A DNA stretch of 64,000 nt. Origin: Shouchella rhizosphaerae. GTDB lineage: Bacteria > Bacillota > Bacilli > Bacillales > Bacillaceae_D. The position numbers and the translations under genes are program-made. Positions within the stretch are counted from its first letter, which is position 1. The number at the start of each line of letters is the position of its first letter. The DNA lies in NCBI RefSeq assembly GCF_900142675.1, contig NZ_FRBS01000002.1:434001-498000 (forward strand), in the 5' to 3' direction. Under the pieces are notes generated by a model. It saw only the letters and a program-made list of their open reading frames with translations, was not told where the DNA came from and ran no database searches. Of the stretch, positions 16,507-24,839 are shown in pieces.

Positions 16507-16626
16507 GTGAAAAAACTTCTTTTAACTTTAGTGATAGTATTTGCATTTACTGGATTTCAAAGCCTGACGCAAACAAGTGATGGAAATGTATTCCAACCAG
16601 ATGATAAAACGGATGGTGCTAGTTAA
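16507..16626 (+). CDS. phr: Phr signalling peptide precursor 3
   Basis: Third tandem copy, 39 residues, GTG start in the same context as copy 2. Signal peptide MKKLLLTLVIVFAFTGFQ; exported tail TSDGNVFQPDDKTDGAS. It differs from copy 2 by a few substitutions, including His to Asp in the conserved QPHDK segment, so the three peptides could signal differently. It is followed by the operon terminator at 16700-16730. Confidence 0.8.
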   Translation: MKKLLLTLVIVFAFTGFQSLTQTSDGNVFQPDDKTDGAS

Positions 16627-16699
16627 GTAGCTTTTTTCAATACAAAATGAAAATGCCTGTTAAGAAAATACGCAGTATACTAAAAAACAACACTGCTAT

Positions 16700-16730
16700 A
16701 ACAGATGGCCGGATAGCCATCTGTTTTTTT
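16700..16730 (+). terminator. Terminator of the rap-phr operon
   Basis: Stem ACAGATGGC/GCCATCTGT with a six-base loop, then seven T. The same hairpin follows hag on the other strand at 17146-17175. Confidence 0.85.
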
Positions 16731-16733
16731 GTA

Positions 16734-16769
16734 TTACCCAAGAAGGTGAAGCACTTGGTTTGTTTTAGC
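16734..16769 (-). pseudogene. Remnant of a flagellin 3' end
   Basis: Read on the minus strand this gives AKTNQVLHLLG and a stop, matching the hag ending AQANQAPQQVLQLLG with a 12-base in-frame deletion. Together with the adjoining hairpin, about 70 bases (16700-16769) duplicate 17150-17230. Beyond that the similarity stops. Confidence 0.75.
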
Positions 16770-16812
16770 CGATAGATAGAAAGGGAAACAGACTATAAAA
16801 GGAGGCGATTAT

Positions 16813-17007
16813 TTGGAAAGTAAAGAAATAAAGGTTAAAAATCATTGGGGAAAATTAACTGTTTGTTTGTTAATCGCTATTGCCATTACATTACCCGTAC
16901 AAATTTGGGTTGATAGCGGATGGAAAATGGCGTACTTTTTACCCGTATTCATGACTGCTTGGGGAATATTCTATACATGGGCTGGAAAGGAAGAAAATAA
17001 GAAATAA
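16813..17007 (+). CDS. Small two-helix membrane protein, unknown function
   Basis: A 64-residue protein with a TTG start preceded by AGGAGG at seven bases. A charged N-terminus (MESKEIKVKNHWGK) is followed by two hydrophobic helices, about 15-32 and 38-56, and a Lys/Glu-rich tail. I do not recognise the family. It stands between the true flagellin gene and the duplicated flagellin tail, in AT-rich sequence, so it may have arrived with the rearrangement. Confidence 0.6.
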   Translation: MESKEIKVKNHWGKLTVCLLIAIAITLPVQIWVDSGWKMAYFLPVFMTAWGIFYTWAGKEENKK

Positions 17008-17042
17008 AGTGATTATACATAATAGGAATTTTAAAGAATCCT

Positions 17043-17144
17043 TTGGTCGGCACTATTACTGCTGCTTTTGTTTTCTATGGAAACGATTCGTGGAAAGATA
17101 AAACGACTTATCGTGTTAAGAGAAAATTTCGTTATCTCGTTTAA
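17043..17144 (+). other. Short frame, possible gene fragment
   Basis: A 33-codon TTG frame (LVGTITAAFVFYGNDSWKDK...) that continues upstream in frame for six codons to a stop. The composition looks protein-like but there is no ribosome binding site. It could be the broken end of a second small membrane gene. Confidence 0.25.
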
Positions 17145-17145
17145 T

Positions 17146-17175
17146 AAAAAACAGATGGCCGGATAGCCATCTGTT
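17146..17175 (-). terminator. Flagellin gene terminator
   Basis: Stem 17151-17159/17166-17174 followed on the minus strand by six T, eight bases after the hag stop. Confidence 0.85.
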
Positions 17176-17182
17176 TTTTGTA

Positions 17183-18091
17183 TTACCCAAGAAGTTGAAG
17201 CACTTGTTGTGGCGCTTGGTTTGCTTGAGCAAGCATTGATTGAGAAGCTTGGGAAAGAATGTTGCTCTTTGTGTATTCCATGATTTCTTTCGCCATGTCA
17301 ACGTCACGGATACGAGACTCAGCAGCTTGAAGGTTCTCAGAAGAGTTGTCCAAGTTAGAGATCGTGTGCTCAAGACGGTTTTGCGCAGCACCAAGGCTAG
17401 AGCGTTGTTTTGATACTTGTTTGATCGCATTTTCAACAGCAGCTAGTTGTGTGTCAAAGCCTTCCTCATCTGTCGCATCTGGATCAGCAAACTTTGTCAC
17501 ATCGATATCGGAAATTTTTAATCCGTCATCGCCTTCAGTACCAAGTGCAGTAGCGCTCATGTCGCCGATTTCGATTGTAATCGTTTGTCCTTGGTTCGCA
17601 CCAATTTGGAAAGTGAAAGAAGCAGGGGCAGAAGCGCCAGCATCATCTGTTGCGCCTTTCAACAAATCTTTGCCGTTGAATGCAGTACGGTCAGAAATCC
17701 CTTTGCTTCCATCAGTCATGCCACCGATTTCTTCTTTAAGCGAGTTGATTTCATCTTGGATCGCTTGAAGGTCTTCGTCTTGGTTTGTGCCTGTGTTTCC
17801 TGCTTGTACAACAAGCTCACGCATACGTTGAAGGATGCTGTGCGTTTCGTCAAGGGCACCTTCAGCTGTTTGGATAAGAGAGATCCCGTCTTGTGCGTTA
17901 CGGCTCGCTTGATCCAAACCACGGATTTGCGCACGCATTTTTTCTGAAATCGAAAGACCAGCTGCGTCATCCCCTGCACGGTTGATGCGTAGACCAGAAG
18001 AAAGCTTTTCTTGTGCTTTTGAAGCAGCACCTTGGTTGATGCCGAGTTGGCGATGAGCGTTCATCGCAGACAGGTTGTTATTGATGATCAT
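17183..18091 (-). CDS. hag: Flagellin
   Basis: A 302-residue flagellin, the filament subunit exported by the flagellar type III apparatus. The D0/D1 N-terminus MIINNNLSAMNAHRQLG and LSSGLRINRAGDDAAGLSIS, and the C-terminus QVLQLLG after NILSQASQSMLAQANQ, are highly conserved; the variable centre (about 150-210) is short. The ATG at 18091 is preferred because flagellins start MIINNN; a GTG three codons upstream sits too close to AAAGGAAG. It is transcribed from the sigma-D promoter at 18166-18192 and ends at a strong hairpin. Confidence 0.95.
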   Translation of the reverse strand: MIINNNLSAMNAHRQLGINQGAASKAQEKLSSGLRINRAGDDAAGLSISEKMRAQIRGLDQASRNAQDGISLIQTAEGALDETHSILQRMRELVVQAGNTGTNQDEDLQAIQDEINSLKEEIGGMTDGSKGISDRTAFNGKDLLKGATDDAGASAPASFTFQIGANQGQTITIEIGDMSATALGTEGDDGLKISDIDVTKFADPDATDEEGFDTQLAAVENAIKQVSKQRSSLGAAQNRLEHTISNLDNSSENLQAAESRIRDVDMAKEIMEYTKSNILSQASQSMLAQANQAPQQVLQLLG

Positions 18092-18099
18092 AGTCGTCA

Positions 18100-18135
18100 C
18101 ACTTCCTTTTGTTTTTTGTTACCTCATCCTTGAGG
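18100..18135 (-). promoter_or_regulatory. Hag leader with CsrA-type hairpin
   Basis: On the minus strand, CCTC-AAGGAT-GAGG forms a hairpin with GGA in the loop, upstream of the ribosome binding site AAAGGAAG (also containing GGA). Two GGA sites, one looped and one at the ribosome binding site, is the arrangement through which CsrA represses hag in B. subtilis. Confidence 0.5.
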
Positions 18136-18165
18136 ATTTGTAGAAGCGCTGTGCTTCTAATTTTT

Positions 18166-18192
18166 TTATCGGATTGTCTGGAGAATTGTTTA
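18166..18192 (-). promoter_or_regulatory. Sigma-D promoter of hag
   Basis: TAAA, 15-base spacer, TCCGATAA on the minus strand: seven of eight bases of the sigma-D -10 GCCGATAA and ideal spacing. Confidence 0.85.
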
Positions 18193-18560
18193 CAGGCTTT
18201 TGAGGATTTTTTTGATCAGACCTTAGTCTCATTTAAATTTATTCTCAACAGGGAAAAGAGAGCAAGAAATTAATGCGTTTAAATGGCTAAAAGTAGCTTT
18301 TTCCAGCTTGAAAATAGAAGAAATAAAAAATAAAATCTTTGTAATAAAGGTAGATGGAAGGTCTTTGGAAGTGGTAAAATAGTTTTGCTTGATGCATTCT
18401 GGCATTATTTTAATATGTATTTAGCCTTCATGTCATATTTGTCTTTTTAAATAGACCAAAAGAATCGTTTTATGTCATGATTCTAAAAAAACCACAAAAT
18501 CCTTTAAAGTTAGTGTATATTAGTCAATAATCGACATTTTTTAGCCGATATAAGTAGAAT

Positions 18561-18692
18561 GGGTTCGGTTACGCCTTCTTTACCGTTATCAAGGAAGGTA
18601 CTCGGCCATGCTAAGGGAAGTATTATTCCTTAGGCGCATGTCGCCGCCAGCATGGTGTGAGGGGAGGTTCGATGCCTCAAGGGCTAAGCCCA
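18561..18692 (+). ncRNA. EAR (epsC) RNA, processive antitermination element
   Basis: A highly structured GC-rich leader in AT-rich surroundings. Stems visible: CCTTC/GAAGG (18574-18578 with 18594-18598), CCATGCT/AGCATGG (18606-18612 with 18649-18655) enclosing TAAGG/CCTTA and GGCG/CGCC hairpins, then GAGG/CCTC and GGGCT/AGCCC. This pattern resembles the EAR element that lets RNA polymerase pass terminators in exopolysaccharide operons of Bacillales. It stands upstream of such an operon and directly before an intrinsic terminator. I identify it by structure and context, not by alignment. Confidence 0.72.
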
Positions 18693-18710
18693 AAATACTA
18701 GAGCGAATTG

Positions 18711-18766
18711 AAAAGATAGAAAAACGCTTACATCCTTGGCGCGTGAGCCTTTTTCTATCTTTTTTA
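18711..18766 (+). terminator. Intrinsic terminator between EAR RNA and galU
   Basis: A 14-base stem, AAAAGATAGAAAAA (18711-18724) with TTTTTCTATCTTTT (18750-18763), ending in T6. It would stop transcription before galU unless the polymerase is modified. Confidence 0.8.
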
Positions 18767-18792
18767 TTTTGTCAACACGGAGGGATTCAATT

Positions 18793-19671
18793 ATGTCAAA
18801 AGTAAAAAAAGCGATTATTCCAGCAGCTGGCCTTGGAACGCGCTTCCTGCCAGCGACGAAAGCAATGCCGAAAGAAATGTTGCCAATTGTCGATAAACCG
18901 ACCATCCAATACATCATTGAAGAAGCGATTGAAGCTGGCATCGAAGACATCATTATTGTGACAGGCAAAGGAAAACGAGCGATAGAAGACCATTTTGACC
19001 ATTCATTTGAACTCGAACAAAATTTGTTCAACAAAGGCAAACTCGACATGCTTGAAAAAGTCCAAGCTTCATCAAAAGTTGAACTCCACTACATCCGGCA
19101 AAAAGAACCAAAAGGACTTGGACACGCCGTCTGGTGCGCTCGTAAGTTTATTGGCAATGAACCATTTGCTGTCCTCCTCGGCGACGATATCGTTCAGGCA
19201 GAAACGCCAGGCCTCAAACAACTCATGAATCAATACGACCAAACCGAACGCTCTGTCATCGGCGTCCAACCCGTACCGGAAAACGAAACGCACCGCTACG
19301 GCATCATCGACCCAGAATCACAAAACGGCCGCCTGTATCGAGTATCCAGCTTTGTTGAAAAGCCAAAACAAGGCACAGCACCATCCAACTTAGCCATCAT
19401 GGGCCGCTATATCCTCACACCAGAGATTTTTACGTTCCTAGAAAAACAAGAAACAGGCGCTGGTGGCGAAATCCAGCTAACCGATGCAATCCAAACATTG
19501 AACGAACAACAAAGCGTCTACGCCTACGACTTTGAAGGCAAACGTTTCGACGTTGGCGAAAAACTCGGCTTCGTCCTCACGCAATTGGAATTTGCGTTGG
19601 AGCGGGAGGAATTGAGAGATGCGTTGTTGGAGAAGATGCGGGAGTATGTTGAACTTTACTATGTTAAATAA
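18793..19671 (+). CDS. galU: UTP-glucose-1-phosphate uridylyltransferase
   Basis: A 292-residue nucleotidyltransferase that makes UDP-glucose from UTP and glucose-1-phosphate. The N-terminal signature [20 protein letters not shown] (residues 6-25), [13 protein letters not shown], the metal-site LLGDDIV and the later [16 protein letters not shown] match GalU/GtaB. The ATG has GGAGGG upstream. First gene of the polysaccharide operon; its product is the substrate of the UDP-glucose dehydrogenase that closes the operon. Its base composition is like the chromosome, unlike the AT-rich genes that follow. Confidence 0.93.
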   Translation: MSKVKKAIIPAAGLGTRFLPATKAMPKEMLPIVDKPTIQYIIEEAIEAGIEDIIIVTGKGKRAIEDHFDHSFELEQNLFNKGKLDMLEKVQASSKVELHYIRQKEPKGLGHAVWCARKFIGNEPFAVLLGDDIVQAETPGLKQLMNQYDQTERSVIGVQPVPENETHRYGIIDPESQNGRLYRVSSFVEKPKQGTAPSNLAIMGRYILTPEIFTFLEKQETGAGGEIQLTDAIQTLNEQQSVYAYDFEGKRFDVGEKLGFVLTQLEFALEREELRDALLEKMREYVELYYVK

Positions 19672-19692
19672 TTTGTGATTGAGGAGAGATAG

Positions 19693-21519
19693 TTGTTAAT
19701 GAAGATGAAGCAAAGGTTATTAGCCCTAATATTAATCGATTCTGCAATCGTTCTCTTTTCAATTTATGTATGCAATTTTATATTAAATGCAGGGTATCCG
19801 TCGTTAACAGAAATTCTTGTTGTTAGTTCAATTGTGCTACTAGTAGTTCACCATATATGCGCCTACAAATTTAAGCTATACAAACGAGCTTGGGAATACG
19901 CGAGTGTATCAGAATTAAAAGCTATTTTATATGCTGTTACAATTTCAATAATTAGTAGCGGTTTAGTACAACTCCTATTTTTTCAAGAATTTTTTGTCCG
20001 TACTCTAATTATGACGTGGATGATGCATGTGATCTTAATTGGTGGCTCACGTATGTCTTGGCGTGTTTATAAAGATACATACACGGTAAATAAAAAAGAC
20101 GGTAAACGTACATTAATTGTTGGAGCTGGTTCGGCTGGAACAATGGTTGCACGGCAATTGAAACAAGATCAAGATACCACATTAAAACCGATTGGTTTTA
20201 TTGATGATAATTTCACGAAACATGGTTTAGAAATTTTGGAGTTGCCTGTGTTCGGTGGGACAAAAGATATTAATAAATATGTAGAGACTTATAAAGTTGA
20301 ACATATTATTATCGCCATACCCTCACTGAACAGAGAGGATTTAAATCGAATTGTTAAGTTATGCACTGATACAAAAATAAAAACGCAAACCCTCCCCCGT
20401 ATGGAAGACTTAGTGTTAGGGTCCCTCCAAGTAAGTCAATTTAAGGATGTCGAGGTAGAAGATCTACTAGGCAGAGAGCCAGTGGAACTTGATGTTGATG
20501 GCATTGCTAAATATATTTCAGGAGAAACGATTCTTGTTACTGGCGCAGGTGGATCTATTGGTTCGGAGATTTGTAGGCAGGTTGCCCGTTTCTCCCCTAA
20601 ACAATTAATTTTATTAGGCCATGGTGAAAACAGTATTTATACTATTGAAATGGAATTGCGAAGGACAGTTCCCGATTTAAGCATTGATACAGAGATTGCC
20701 GATATTCAGGATAGAGATAAAATGTATGCTATTATGCAGAAACGGCGTCCATATGTTATTTTTCATGCTGCTGCTCATAAGCATGTTCCCCTGATGGAAC
20801 GAAACCCAGAGGAAGCAGTGAAAAATAATATCATAGGAACTAAAAATGTGGCAGAAGCCGCAGATATGGCTGGAGTTAATACTTTTGTGATGATTTCTAG
20901 CGATAAAGCTGTCAACCCAACAAGCGTAATGGGAGCAACAAAAAGGATTGCAGAAATGGTCATTCAGCACATGGATATGGTAAGTGAAACACGTTTTGTA
21001 GCAGTAAGGTTTGGGAACGTTCTTGGAAGCCGCGGCAGCGTCATCCCTTTATTTAAGGAACAAATAAAAAATGGGGGACCTGTAACTGTTACTCATCCTG
21101 AAATGGAACGTTATTTTATGACCATTCCTGAAGCTTCCCGATTAGTACTCCAAGCAGGTTCACTAGCTGGGGGTGGGGAAGTGTTTGTTTTGGATATGGG
21201 AGAACCAGTTAAGATTGTTGACCTAGCGAAAAACTTAATACGATTGTCTGGTTATAGTGAAGAGGACATTGGGATTAAATTTACGGGGATTCGCCCTGGA
21301 GAAAAAATGTTTGAGGAATTGCTTGATGAAAATGAACTTCATCAAGAGCAAATTTATCCTAAAATTTATTGTGGGAAAACTCCTCCAATCAACATTGATG
21401 TGGTTTATAATTTGATTAATGACTTTTATAAAATTGATCGTAAAACGTTAAAAGGCGAAGTATTAGGAATCGCTAATTACAGTGTTGATAATTTAAAAGC
21501 TCTAGATACTGTGAATTAA
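19693..21519 (+). CDS. Membrane nucleoside-diphosphate sugar dehydratase, EpsC/CapD type
   Basis: A 608-residue protein of the EpsC/PglF/WbpM family. Residues 1-115 hold about four transmembrane helices; a CoA-binding-like Rossmann domain begins at GAGSAG near 145; the catalytic SDR domain begins at VTGAGGSIGSE near 281. The active site reads SSDKAVNPTSVMGATK near 400, the Ser-Met-Lys triad of large inverting UDP-GlcNAc 4,6-dehydratases. It would give a UDP-4-keto-6-deoxy-GlcNAc-type sugar for the aminotransferase next door. TTG start with GAGGAG six bases upstream. The composition turns AT-rich within this gene. Confidence 0.9.
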   Translation: MLMKMKQRLLALILIDSAIVLFSIYVCNFILNAGYPSLTEILVVSSIVLLVVHHICAYKFKLYKRAWEYASVSELKAILYAVTISIISSGLVQLLFFQEFFVRTLIMTWMMHVILIGGSRMSWRVYKDTYTVNKKDGKRTLIVGAGSAGTMVARQLKQDQDTTLKPIGFIDDNFTKHGLEILELPVFGGTKDINKYVETYKVEHIIIAIPSLNREDLNRIVKLCTDTKIKTQTLPRMEDLVLGSLQVSQFKDVEVEDLLGREPVELDVDGIAKYISGETILVTGAGGSIGSEICRQVARFSPKQLILLGHGENSIYTIEMELRRTVPDLSIDTEIADIQDRDKMYAIMQKRRPYVIFHAAAHKHVPLMERNPEEAVKNNIIGTKNVAEAADMAGVNTFVMISSDKAVNPTSVMGATKRIAEMVIQHMDMVSETRFVAVRFGNVLGSRGSVIPLFKEQIKNGGPVTVTHPEMERYFMTIPEASRLVLQAGSLAGGGEVFVLDMGEPVKIVDLAKNLIRLSGYSEEDIGIKFTGIRPGEKMFEELLDENELHQEQIYPKIYCGKTPPINIDVVYNLINDFYKIDRKTLKGEVLGIANYSVDNLKALDTVN

Positions 21520-21537
21520 CGTGAAAGAAGGAGAAAA

Positions 21538-22761
21538 ATGACTAAATTAAAGCGACAAATTCCTTTCTCTCCTCCTGATATAACAGACGAGGATATAAGA
21601 GAGGTTATAGATACTTTAAAGTCTGGTTGGATTACAACTGGCCCAAAAACCAAAAAATTTGAAGAGCGGATAGCGAATTATTGTATGACAAATAAGGCCG
21701 CGGCATTAAATTCTGCTACTGCTTGTATGGAAATGACTTTAAGACTTTTAGGAATCGGTGAAGGGGACGAAGTAATAACTTCAGCCTATACATACACCGC
21801 TTCTGCGAGTGTAATTGATCATGTTGGAGCAAAAATAGTTTTAGTAGATACGAAAAAAGGTTCATACCATTTAGACTACGATGCAGTTGAGAGGGCTATT
21901 ACTGAACGTACAAAAGCTATTATCGCAGTTGATATTGCGGGTGTGATATGTGACTACGAGCGTCTTTTACAAATAGTAGAAGCAAAAAGACATCTTTTTA
22001 AAGCAGAAAATTTATTTCAAGAAGCTTTTAATCGGGTAATTTTGATTGCTGATGCAGCCCATTCTTTTGGTGCAACTCGTAATTCAAAAATTAGTGGCAG
22101 TATTGCAGACTTTACCTGTTTTTCCTTTCATGCTGTTAAGAACTTAACCACAGGTGAAGGAGGCGCGGTTACTTGGAAAGCATTAAAGGGAATAGACGAC
22201 AAATTGCTATATCAACAGTATATGAACTTGTCTCTCCATGGTCAAAGTAAAGATGCGCTGGCCAAAACAAAACATGGGGCTTGGGAATATGATATTGTAT
22301 CAACTGCTTATAAATGCAATATGACTGATATTGCAGCATCGATTGGTTTACGGCAGTTAGATAGATATGATATCACTTTAGAGAAGAGAAAGCGGATTAT
22401 TAATAGTTACAAAAAACTATTAAGTAATTCGAAGATAGAACCTCTGAATCATTTTAACAAGTTTTCTAACTCGAGTGGACATCTTTTCTTGTGTAGAGTA
22501 AAAGGATTAGAGGAAAAAGATAGAAATGAGATAATTGCTGAAATGGCGGAGAAGGGCATAGCCACTAATGTACATTATAAACCACTCCCGATGCTGACAG
22601 CATATATAAGACTTGGATTTAAAATTGAAGATTTTCCAAATGCATACGAAATGTATAAAAATGAAATTTCGTTGCCGTTATATACATCCCTTAAGGATTG
22701 TGATGTTGATTATACTGCCAATAGTTTTTTGGAAATAGTAAATAAACGAGATGCCAGGTGA
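21538..22761 (+). CDS. DegT/DnrJ/EryC1/StrS family sugar aminotransferase
   Basis: A 407-residue PLP enzyme that aminates a keto sugar nucleotide. Motifs are SGWITTGPKTKKFEE near 30-45, AALNSATACMEM, ITSAYTYTASASVIDHVGA, DAAHSFGA and the PLP Lys201 in FSFHAVKNLTTGEGG. Downstream of a 4,6-dehydratase it most likely makes a 4-amino-4,6-dideoxy-hexosamine (bacillosamine- or QuiNAc4N-type). The ATG has AAGGAG upstream. Its end overlaps the ATP-grasp reading frame only if that gene starts at the earlier GTG. Confidence 0.9.
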   Translation: MTKLKRQIPFSPPDITDEDIREVIDTLKSGWITTGPKTKKFEERIANYCMTNKAAALNSATACMEMTLRLLGIGEGDEVITSAYTYTASASVIDHVGAKIVLVDTKKGSYHLDYDAVERAITERTKAIIAVDIAGVICDYERLLQIVEAKRHLFKAENLFQEAFNRVILIADAAHSFGATRNSKISGSIADFTCFSFHAVKNLTTGEGGAVTWKALKGIDDKLLYQQYMNLSLHGQSKDALAKTKHGAWEYDIVSTAYKCNMTDIAASIGLRQLDRYDITLEKRKRIINSYKKLLSNSKIEPLNHFNKFSNSSGHLFLCRVKGLEEKDRNEIIAEMAEKGIATNVHYKPLPMLTAYIRLGFKIEDFPNAYEMYKNEISLPLYTSLKDCDVDYTANSFLEIVNKRDAR

Positions 22762-22766
22762 TAAAC

Positions 22767-23882
22767 TTGAATAAAAAAGTGTTAATTTTAGGTGTAGCTG
22801 CAGTACAAAGAGATGCTATTGTAGAACTTAAAAATCAAGGGCATGAAGTACATGCTTGTGCAATGGCTAAAGATGGTCCTGGAGCTGATGCAGCTGACTA
22901 TTTTACCAAGATAAATATTTTAGATGAAGAAGCAATAATAAATTATGTTAAAAATAATAGCATAGATCTAGTATATTCAGTCGGATCTGATATAGCTATA
23001 CCAATAGCGAGCTCCATAAGCGAAAAGTTGAACTTGCCTTACTTCGTTACGAAACAAACAGCATTAATATGTAATAATAAAGATTTAATGAGAAGTACGC
23101 TGGGAAGTGATTTTTACGGCAATGTTAAATTTCAAGTTATTGAATCAGAGATTGATGATAAAGAGATTATTTTAGAGTACCCTTTTATACTAAAGCCAAC
23201 AGATTCTCAGGGACAAAGAGGAGTATTCTTAATAAAGACCTACGAAGATTTTAAAAAGAACTACCTGGAGGCAAGAAAGTATTCTAGGTCGGGCCGGGTC
23301 ATTATCGAACAATATATCTCCGGGCCAGAAATATCAGTTAATGGGTACATTGTTAATGGTGAAGTCAAATTCTTAATTTCTTCTGACAGAGAAACCTGGC
23401 CGGAGTATACGGGTTTAATTAAAAAACATGTAGTTCCATCCCAAAAGGTGTCAAATAAACTTCAAAAGAATATTTTTGAAATTGCAAGTAAGGCTTGTGA
23501 AAAACTAGGGATTTTAAATGGACCTTTTTATCTTCAGATGAAGATGGATAATGATTTACCTTATATTATCGAAATTACTCCTAGACTAGATGGTTGTCAC
23601 ATGTGGAAGTTATTAAAATATTATTCGGAAATAAACTTGATAAAGTTAACTTTTAACCATTTTTGCACCAATGATACTACCGAACTTAGCAAAATTACTT
23701 ATACAAAAAAATCTAAATTAACTCTTGAGTTTGCATGTCAAATTCCTAATACTAAAGTTAATTATGATAATTTCGCTAAAAATACATCTTCCATTTTGGA
23801 TAGTTATAAATACTACCCAGAAAATTCTGTGGTTAGACCCATAAATGGTGTATTTGAAAAGATCGGGTATTTTATTCATTAA
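22767..23882 (+). CDS. ATP-grasp family protein
   Basis: A protein of about 371 residues with an N-terminal preATP-grasp Rossmann-like domain (KKVLILGVAAVQRDAI) and an ATP-grasp fold with FILKPTDSQGQRGV, RVIIEQYISGPEISVNGY and the metal-binding YIIEITPRLDG. Such enzymes ligate a carboxylate to an amine or thiol using ATP. Beside an aminosugar pathway it probably adds an amino acid or other acid to the 4-amino sugar; that substrate is inference. TTG at 22767 has AGGTGAT before it; GTG at 22758 is the alternative start. Confidence 0.8.
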   Translation: MNKKVLILGVAAVQRDAIVELKNQGHEVHACAMAKDGPGADAADYFTKINILDEEAIINYVKNNSIDLVYSVGSDIAIPIASSISEKLNLPYFVTKQTALICNNKDLMRSTLGSDFYGNVKFQVIESEIDDKEIILEYPFILKPTDSQGQRGVFLIKTYEDFKKNYLEARKYSRSGRVIIEQYISGPEISVNGYIVNGEVKFLISSDRETWPEYTGLIKKHVVPSQKVSNKLQKNIFEIASKACEKLGILNGPFYLQMKMDNDLPYIIEITPRLDGCHMWKLLKYYSEINLIKLTFNHFCTNDTTELSKITYTKKSKLTLEFACQIPNTKVNYDNFAKNTSSILDSYKYYPENSVVRPINGVFEKIGYFIH

Positions 23883-23945
23883 GTTTACTTGGCCAGAATA
23901 ATTTAAATTCTGGTCAATGAAGGTTTTGGTCTGGAGGGATAGATA

Positions 23946-24839
23946 TTGCGAGTTGCAATTACTGGAGGCACAGGATTTCTGGGGAAAATTGTCTATTTGA
24001 AGCTGTTAGAAATGGGTTATCAGACTGCTGTTTTAACTAGAAGCTCCAGCGAAAATAATAACTATATAATAACAGATTACACGACAAACTCGTTAAAAGA
24101 AGCATTAAAAGGTTTTGATGCAGTAGTTCATTTAGCAGCAAAGAGGAGTAACGATAAGCTAATTGCTAACTACAAGGAGAATGAAACTGTTACACAGAAT
24201 ATATATGAAGCATGTGTTTATAATGAAATAAACAATATAGTATACGCTTCAACTATATCAGTGTACTCAGATATTACATGCTTACCGTGGAATGAGGAAT
24301 TGTTACCAGACCCTGTTTCAATTTATGGTATTAGTAAATTAAGTGGTGAATATTTAGGAAACTATTACTCAAGAAATTATAATCTTAACGTAAAGAATTT
24401 AAGGTTAGCTCATTTATTCGGCTTTAATGAGATTAATAATTATATGATCAACTTGTTTATTAGACAAGCTTTTAATCAGCTTACGTTAACGTTAAATACA
24501 CCGAGTAAGGCAAAAAGAGAGTTCCTATATGTTAAAGATGCCGCTAAAGCTATAGAATTAGCACTTAGAGAGAGTACACTTTGCGGGAATTTTAATATAG
24601 GCAGTGGAGAGGCGTTAACTAATTATGAAGTCGCGAAAAAAATCAATGAGTGTTTCCACAATGAAGGTAACCTAATAATAAAAGACAATGCCGCGAGCGA
24701 AACTATTAACTCTTCGTACATGGATAATAAAAAAGCAGAATTGAAATTGAAATTTACTCCTGATTATAGCTTTGATAAAGCGTTAGAAGAAATAAAGGGA
24801 TTAATGAAAGGTTTGGATAATGTACCAATTTATTATTAA
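23946..24839 (+). CDS. NAD-dependent epimerase/dehydratase
   Basis: A 297-residue extended SDR sugar-nucleotide enzyme. TGGTGFLG at 6-13 binds NAD(P), VVHLAAKRS marks the family, and the catalytic pair is Tyr127-Lys131 in SIYGISKLSGEY. The C-terminal half resembles reductases/epimerases that complete a keto or deoxy sugar (WbpV/FnlA/UDP-glucose 4-epimerase-like). TTG start with GGAGGG seven bases upstream. It overlaps the sugar transferase gene by 20 bases. The exact sugar is not predictable. Confidence 0.85.
   Translation: MRVAITGGTGFLGKIVYLKLLEMGYQTAVLTRSSSENNNYIITDYTTNSLKEALKGFDAVVHLAAKRSNDKLIANYKENETVTQNIYEACVYNEINNIVYASTISVYSDITCLPWNEELLPDPVSIYGISKLSGEYLGNYYSRNYNLNVKNLRLAHLFGFNEINNYMINLFIRQAFNQLTLTLNTPSKAKREFLYVKDAAKAIELALRESTLCGNFNIGSGEALTNYEVAKKINECFHNEGNLIIKDNAASETINSSYMDNKKAELKLKFTPDYSFDKALEEIKGLMKGLDNVPIYY

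Larger units (their letters stand above)
16076..16626 (+). repeat. Three tandem phr repeat units of about 215 bases
   Basis: Starts at 16076, 16295 and 16507. Each unit carries a phr gene, and units 1 and 2 are followed by similar spacers (AAGCCTAAAT...CCTGAAGAT...GTAGATTGA...AAATCAATGGGGGTCGATC). The spacer before copies 2 and 3 ends identically, showing tandem duplication. Confidence 0.85.

Noticed and set aside
18540-18560. GCCGATAT before the EAR RNA as a sigma-D -10 box
   Set aside because: The expected TAAA at 15 bases upstream reads CAAT, so promoter identity is not supported.
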